NCBI GenBank assembly: GCA_903881585.1 | Contig: CAIRTW010000008.1 | Coordinates: 1-32,376, forward strand | Direction: 5' to 3' | Length of the DNA: 32,376 nt | DNA from: an uncultured Bacteroidota bacterium | GTDB taxonomy: Bacteria > Bacteroidota > Bacteroidia > Chitinophagales > Chitinophagaceae | Shown: positions 29,874 to 32,376 of the stretch, piece by piece | Layout of the letters: each line of letters starts with the position of its first letter | Numbering within the stretch: position 1 is the stretch's first letter | Program-made: the position numbers and the translations under genes | The notes under the pieces: generated by a model | What the model was told of the DNA's origin: nothing | The model's database searches: none | What the model saw: only the letters and a program-made list of their open reading frames with translations

Positions 29874-30458
29874 CTACTTTTTAGTCTTAGATGCTCTCAG
29901 GTATTTTCTAAAAACCCGGCTATACATATCCTCAAATTTCACAGTGGTAATATCATCAAATTTTACTGTTGTAGGTTTAGTGTCAAGCAGCCCTGATGCA
30001 TCATAATATTGTATGCTCACAGAGTTTTTTCCGACTCTGGCTATTGGCCCAATTAGGAATTTTGAATTGATCTTGTTTTCGCATTCCACCACAACATGTA
30101 AGTCTAACTGCTGCAGACAAGTGAACGCTTCATGCCAACCTGTAATGTCAATGTCATGCTTTATACCCCAATCTCTGTCGCGAATTCCCTCTGCCACTAA
30201 TATCTTAGTTAGGGTCTTGTCATATTTGTTGAACCGGAGACTATCAAAAGCGTATTTAGGCATAATAGCGTAGCCATCAACGACAAAATCATATTCCACT
30301 TGCATAAGCAAAAGTTCCTTTGATATATTCAGCAGGTAGCCAAAAATATTTGCCTCTCCTTTCTTAAAGGAGCGGAGCAATTTAACGACATGCTTCTTTT
30401 CAATATGCCGTTGAAGCATGTTGTCATATTCCTTAATAGCAGACTTCCTGTTGCTCAT
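29874..30458 (-). CDS. hypothetical protein
   Basis: 194-codon frame MSNRKSAIKEYDNMLQRHIEKK..., start corrected from 30482. Confidence 0.7.
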   Translation of the reverse strand: MSNRKSAIKEYDNMLQRHIEKKHVVKLLRSFKKGEANIFGYLLNISKELLLMQVEYDFVVDGYAIMPKYAFDSLRFNKYDKTLTKILVAEGIRDRDWGIKHDIDITGWHEAFTCLQQLDLHVVVECENKINSKFLIGPIARVGKNSVSIQYYDASGLLDTKPTTVKFDDITTVKFEDMYSRVFRKYLRASKTKK

Positions 30459-30510
30459 ATAAAACGATTGTTGATCTGGCAAAGATAAAAAAGCATGGCA
30501 TCTTCCGTCC

Positions 30511-30541
30511 CCTCCGAGTAGCCTTTGTAGGGACTCGGAGG
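30511..30541. repeat. REP-like hairpin
   Basis: CCTCCGAGT (30511-30519) ... ACTCGGAGG (30533-30541) with inner CCT/AGG pairing, in a gene-free stretch. Confidence 0.5.
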
Positions 30542-31198
30542 CGATCAGGGAACTGAAGCCAAATGACTGAACCTGCCACCATGCATCGCTCTATCCCGTC
30601 ACTAATACCAAGTGTCAAAATTTCTACCGGCAAACGCCTCGCGCACAACGGCACGACACATAACAATCCCAGCTAACATCTCTCGCCAAACACAACTTTC
30701 CACATCAAAAATGCACCTGTCATTTTCTCAAGGTATTCATAATCTGTAATCCCCTGCAATATCAACCCCTTACCTCGAAAAAAAATTACATCATATTCAC
30801 CCTGCGCTCTATGGCAGCACGAAAAACGAACTATCATAAAAACTCGTTTTGCAAAAACCATTTCCTCAGCTCACCTTTGTTCCAAAAAAGCAAAAAATGC
30901 TTCTTTATACCGTTTACACAAATTAAACATTAAAAAACGGTATCAAAGAATATTCGCGCTTACCCTGCCCGTACCGAAAAGGCACATAAAAGCTTTGCTA
31001 CTTTGCGATCAAATATATAATGCCGGTCTCTGCGAATCTTTGCGTGAACTTGTTTTGCCGGGATTTGATGTTGAGTTGGCATTAGCCTACAGTTCCAACT
31101 GGGGACCAAAATTACAACCTGTTTGTTTACTTATTTTAGACATTATCAAAAAAAGTGACAACCTATTAGCACGAGTCAGTATGACAGCCAACTGAAAG

Positions 31199-31248
31199 TG
31201 GGGCATTGTGGGGCACGAATGGGGCATAGATGGGGCATGAGTGGGGCA
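31199..31248. repeat. Five TGGGGCA iterons, helically phased
   Basis: TGGGGCA at 31199, 31209, 31220, 31231 and 31242 (spacings 10, 11, 11, 11). Confidence 0.8.
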
Positions 31249-31377
31249 CCGCCTAAAAGTGCAAACAATTGAAAATCAAACGAAATATTTTTTTAAATGC
31301 CCCAAAAGCAATAGATTTTCTTCGGCCAGTACGGGGCTTTTTCGGAAGTAGATTTGCCCCCGTTTTGCCGCGCCGCC

Positions 31378-31406
31378 GTTGTTGGTCTTATTTTCTGACC
31401 AACAAC
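31378..31406. repeat. 10-bp perfect inverted repeat
   Basis: GTTGTTGGTC (31378-31387), 9-nt loop TTATTTTCT, GACCAACAAC (31397-31406). Confidence 0.65.
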
Positions 31407-31432
31407 CTCGCAAGTACAGTATCCAGAATCTG

Positions 31433-31618
31433 CTACTGGATATCCAATTTCTCAATTCCCGCTTGCTTGAGTATGGCAAAGAAAGTACCCTTCTTCAAAT
31501 CTCTGCTACCATGTACTGGAACAGTCGCTGTTTTGTGAGACTCCGCGTTGTAATAGATATGGTGTGAGCCACTCGTTCGTTTATAATAGAAGCCGTTCTT
31601 CTCCAGTATTGACTTTAA
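31433..31618 (-). pseudogene. hicA: 5'-truncated HicA-type toxin (mRNA interferase)
   Basis: Minus-strand frame LKSILEKNGFYYKRTSGSHHIYYNAESHKTATVPVHGSRDLKKGTFFAILKQAGIEKLDIQ*, characteristic HicA core (GSHHIY, TVPVHGxxDLKKGTxxAILKQAGI). No in-frame start codon; the frame runs into a terminator-like hairpin. Confidence 0.75.
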
Positions 31619-31624
31619 GGCATG

Positions 31625-31651
31625 AAAAAAGCCACCCGAGTTGGATGGCTT
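31625..31651 (-). terminator. rho-independent terminator-like hairpin (minus strand)
   Basis: On the minus strand AAGCCATCC-AACTC-GGGTGGCTT followed by TTTT. Confidence 0.5.
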
Positions 31652-31670
31652 CTTTGTTTGATGTCGGGAT

Positions 31671-31808
31671 GGCTGGACAAATTTCGAACCTTTTTATTAA
31701 AGACCTACTTGCATTACAAGCACTTTTGGTGATGATTGGGGATGTATAGGGAACAACTGGAAAGAACTGGCAAATACTTGCCGGTGGTTGGTTGGACAAC
31801 TTTCGAAC
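31671..31808. repeat. pair of 19-bp imperfect direct repeats
   Basis: GGCTGGACAAATTTCGAAC (31671-31689) and GGTTGGACAACTTTCGAAC (31790-31808), 17/19 identical. Confidence 0.6.
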
Positions 31809-31839
31809 AATTTGTTTGATAAAAGTGTAATATTGCCTA

Positions 31840-32352
31840 ATGCAATTTCAATGTACAAAATGCGGTAATATTCACGAGGGATGGCCAGCTATTACATTTG
31901 ACGCACCACATAATTACTATATACTTTCCGAGGAAGATAAAGAAAGGTATGTAAAAGAGTTGAGTGATGATTTTTGTATTATTGAATACGAAGATCAAAC
32001 AGACCGTTTTATTAGGGCGGTACTTTTTCAAGAAGTAATTGATGGTTGCCAAGATTTGCATTACGGTATTTGGGTATCCTTAAGCGAGAAAAATTTTGAT
32101 GAGTACAACGAGAATTTTCTCTCAGAAGATCAAGAGGGAGGTTACTTCGGATATTTGTGTAGCCAAATACCAGGGTACAATTTTTCAAGTTCCATCAAAA
32201 CAAATGTGGTATTAGCTAAAAACCGACAACGTCCCGAAGTAATACCGCACAAGGATCAAATGGATAATGAGTTTGTTCAGGATTACTGGAATGGTATCAC
32301 CCAAAAAGAGGCAGAAAAACGTATTGCTGAAGCTATGAACAACAATCAATAA
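31840..32352 (+). CDS. DUF2199 domain protein
   Basis: Starts FQCTKCGNIHEGWPAITFDAPHNYY; GIWVSLSEKNFDEY; GYFGYLCSQIPGY, resembling DUF2199 proteins. Confidence 0.8.
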   Translation: MQFQCTKCGNIHEGWPAITFDAPHNYYILSEEDKERYVKELSDDFCIIEYEDQTDRFIRAVLFQEVIDGCQDLHYGIWVSLSEKNFDEYNENFLSEDQEGGYFGYLCSQIPGYNFSSSIKTNVVLAKNRQRPEVIPHKDQMDNEFVQDYWNGITQKEAEKRIAEAMNNNQ

Positions 32353-32376
32353 TGCTAACCCCAGAACTGGATTCGA

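Noticed and set aside
30673-30861. 62-aa minus-strand ORF
   Set aside because: No recognisable motif; could be a fragment but cannot be supported.
31671-31760. tRNA-like signatures on the minus strand (GGTTCGAA, CTTGTAA)
   Set aside because: The T-stem and anticodon stem do not pair and the segment spacing is wrong; at most a decayed remnant.

Overview
This 32.4 kb window is chromosomal DNA from a Bacteroidota organism, probably Chitinophagaceae-like. The call rests on type IX secretion C-terminal domains, TAnnTTTG-type promoters and protein style. The central feature (about 7.5-22.9 kb) is an extended Kdp potassium-uptake locus. In order it carries an NtrC-type sigma-54 response regulator, a candidate sigma-54 -24/-12 promoter, a small conserved-looking gene, an unannotated 28-aa membrane microprotein, a secreted protein, kdpF (25 aa, missing from the ORF track), kdpA, kdpB, kdpC, a YnfA/UPF0060 membrane protein, two tandem near-identical outer-membrane porins, a third beta-barrel protein, a hypothetical gene, a stand-alone KdpD N-terminal/USP protein and a separate HAMP-PAS histidine kinase. 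No KdpE or DUF4118-type KdpD sensor is present, so the locus appears to use a split KdpD and a sigma-54 regulator. The flanks carry a 7-repeat T9SS-sorted propeller-like protein, a methyltransferase, an esterase/TPR lipoprotein, a TPR protein, CspA, two BNR/Asp-box proteins, a TPR-adenylate cyclase, REP-like hairpin elements and, near the right end, a 5'-truncated hicA remnant. Both ends carry 10-11 bp phased iterons (GGTGGCA, TGGGGCA) of unknown function, possibly recombinase arm sites. No rRNA, confident tRNA, CRISPR array or complete mobile element was found. All identifications come from reading the sequence; no database search was run.
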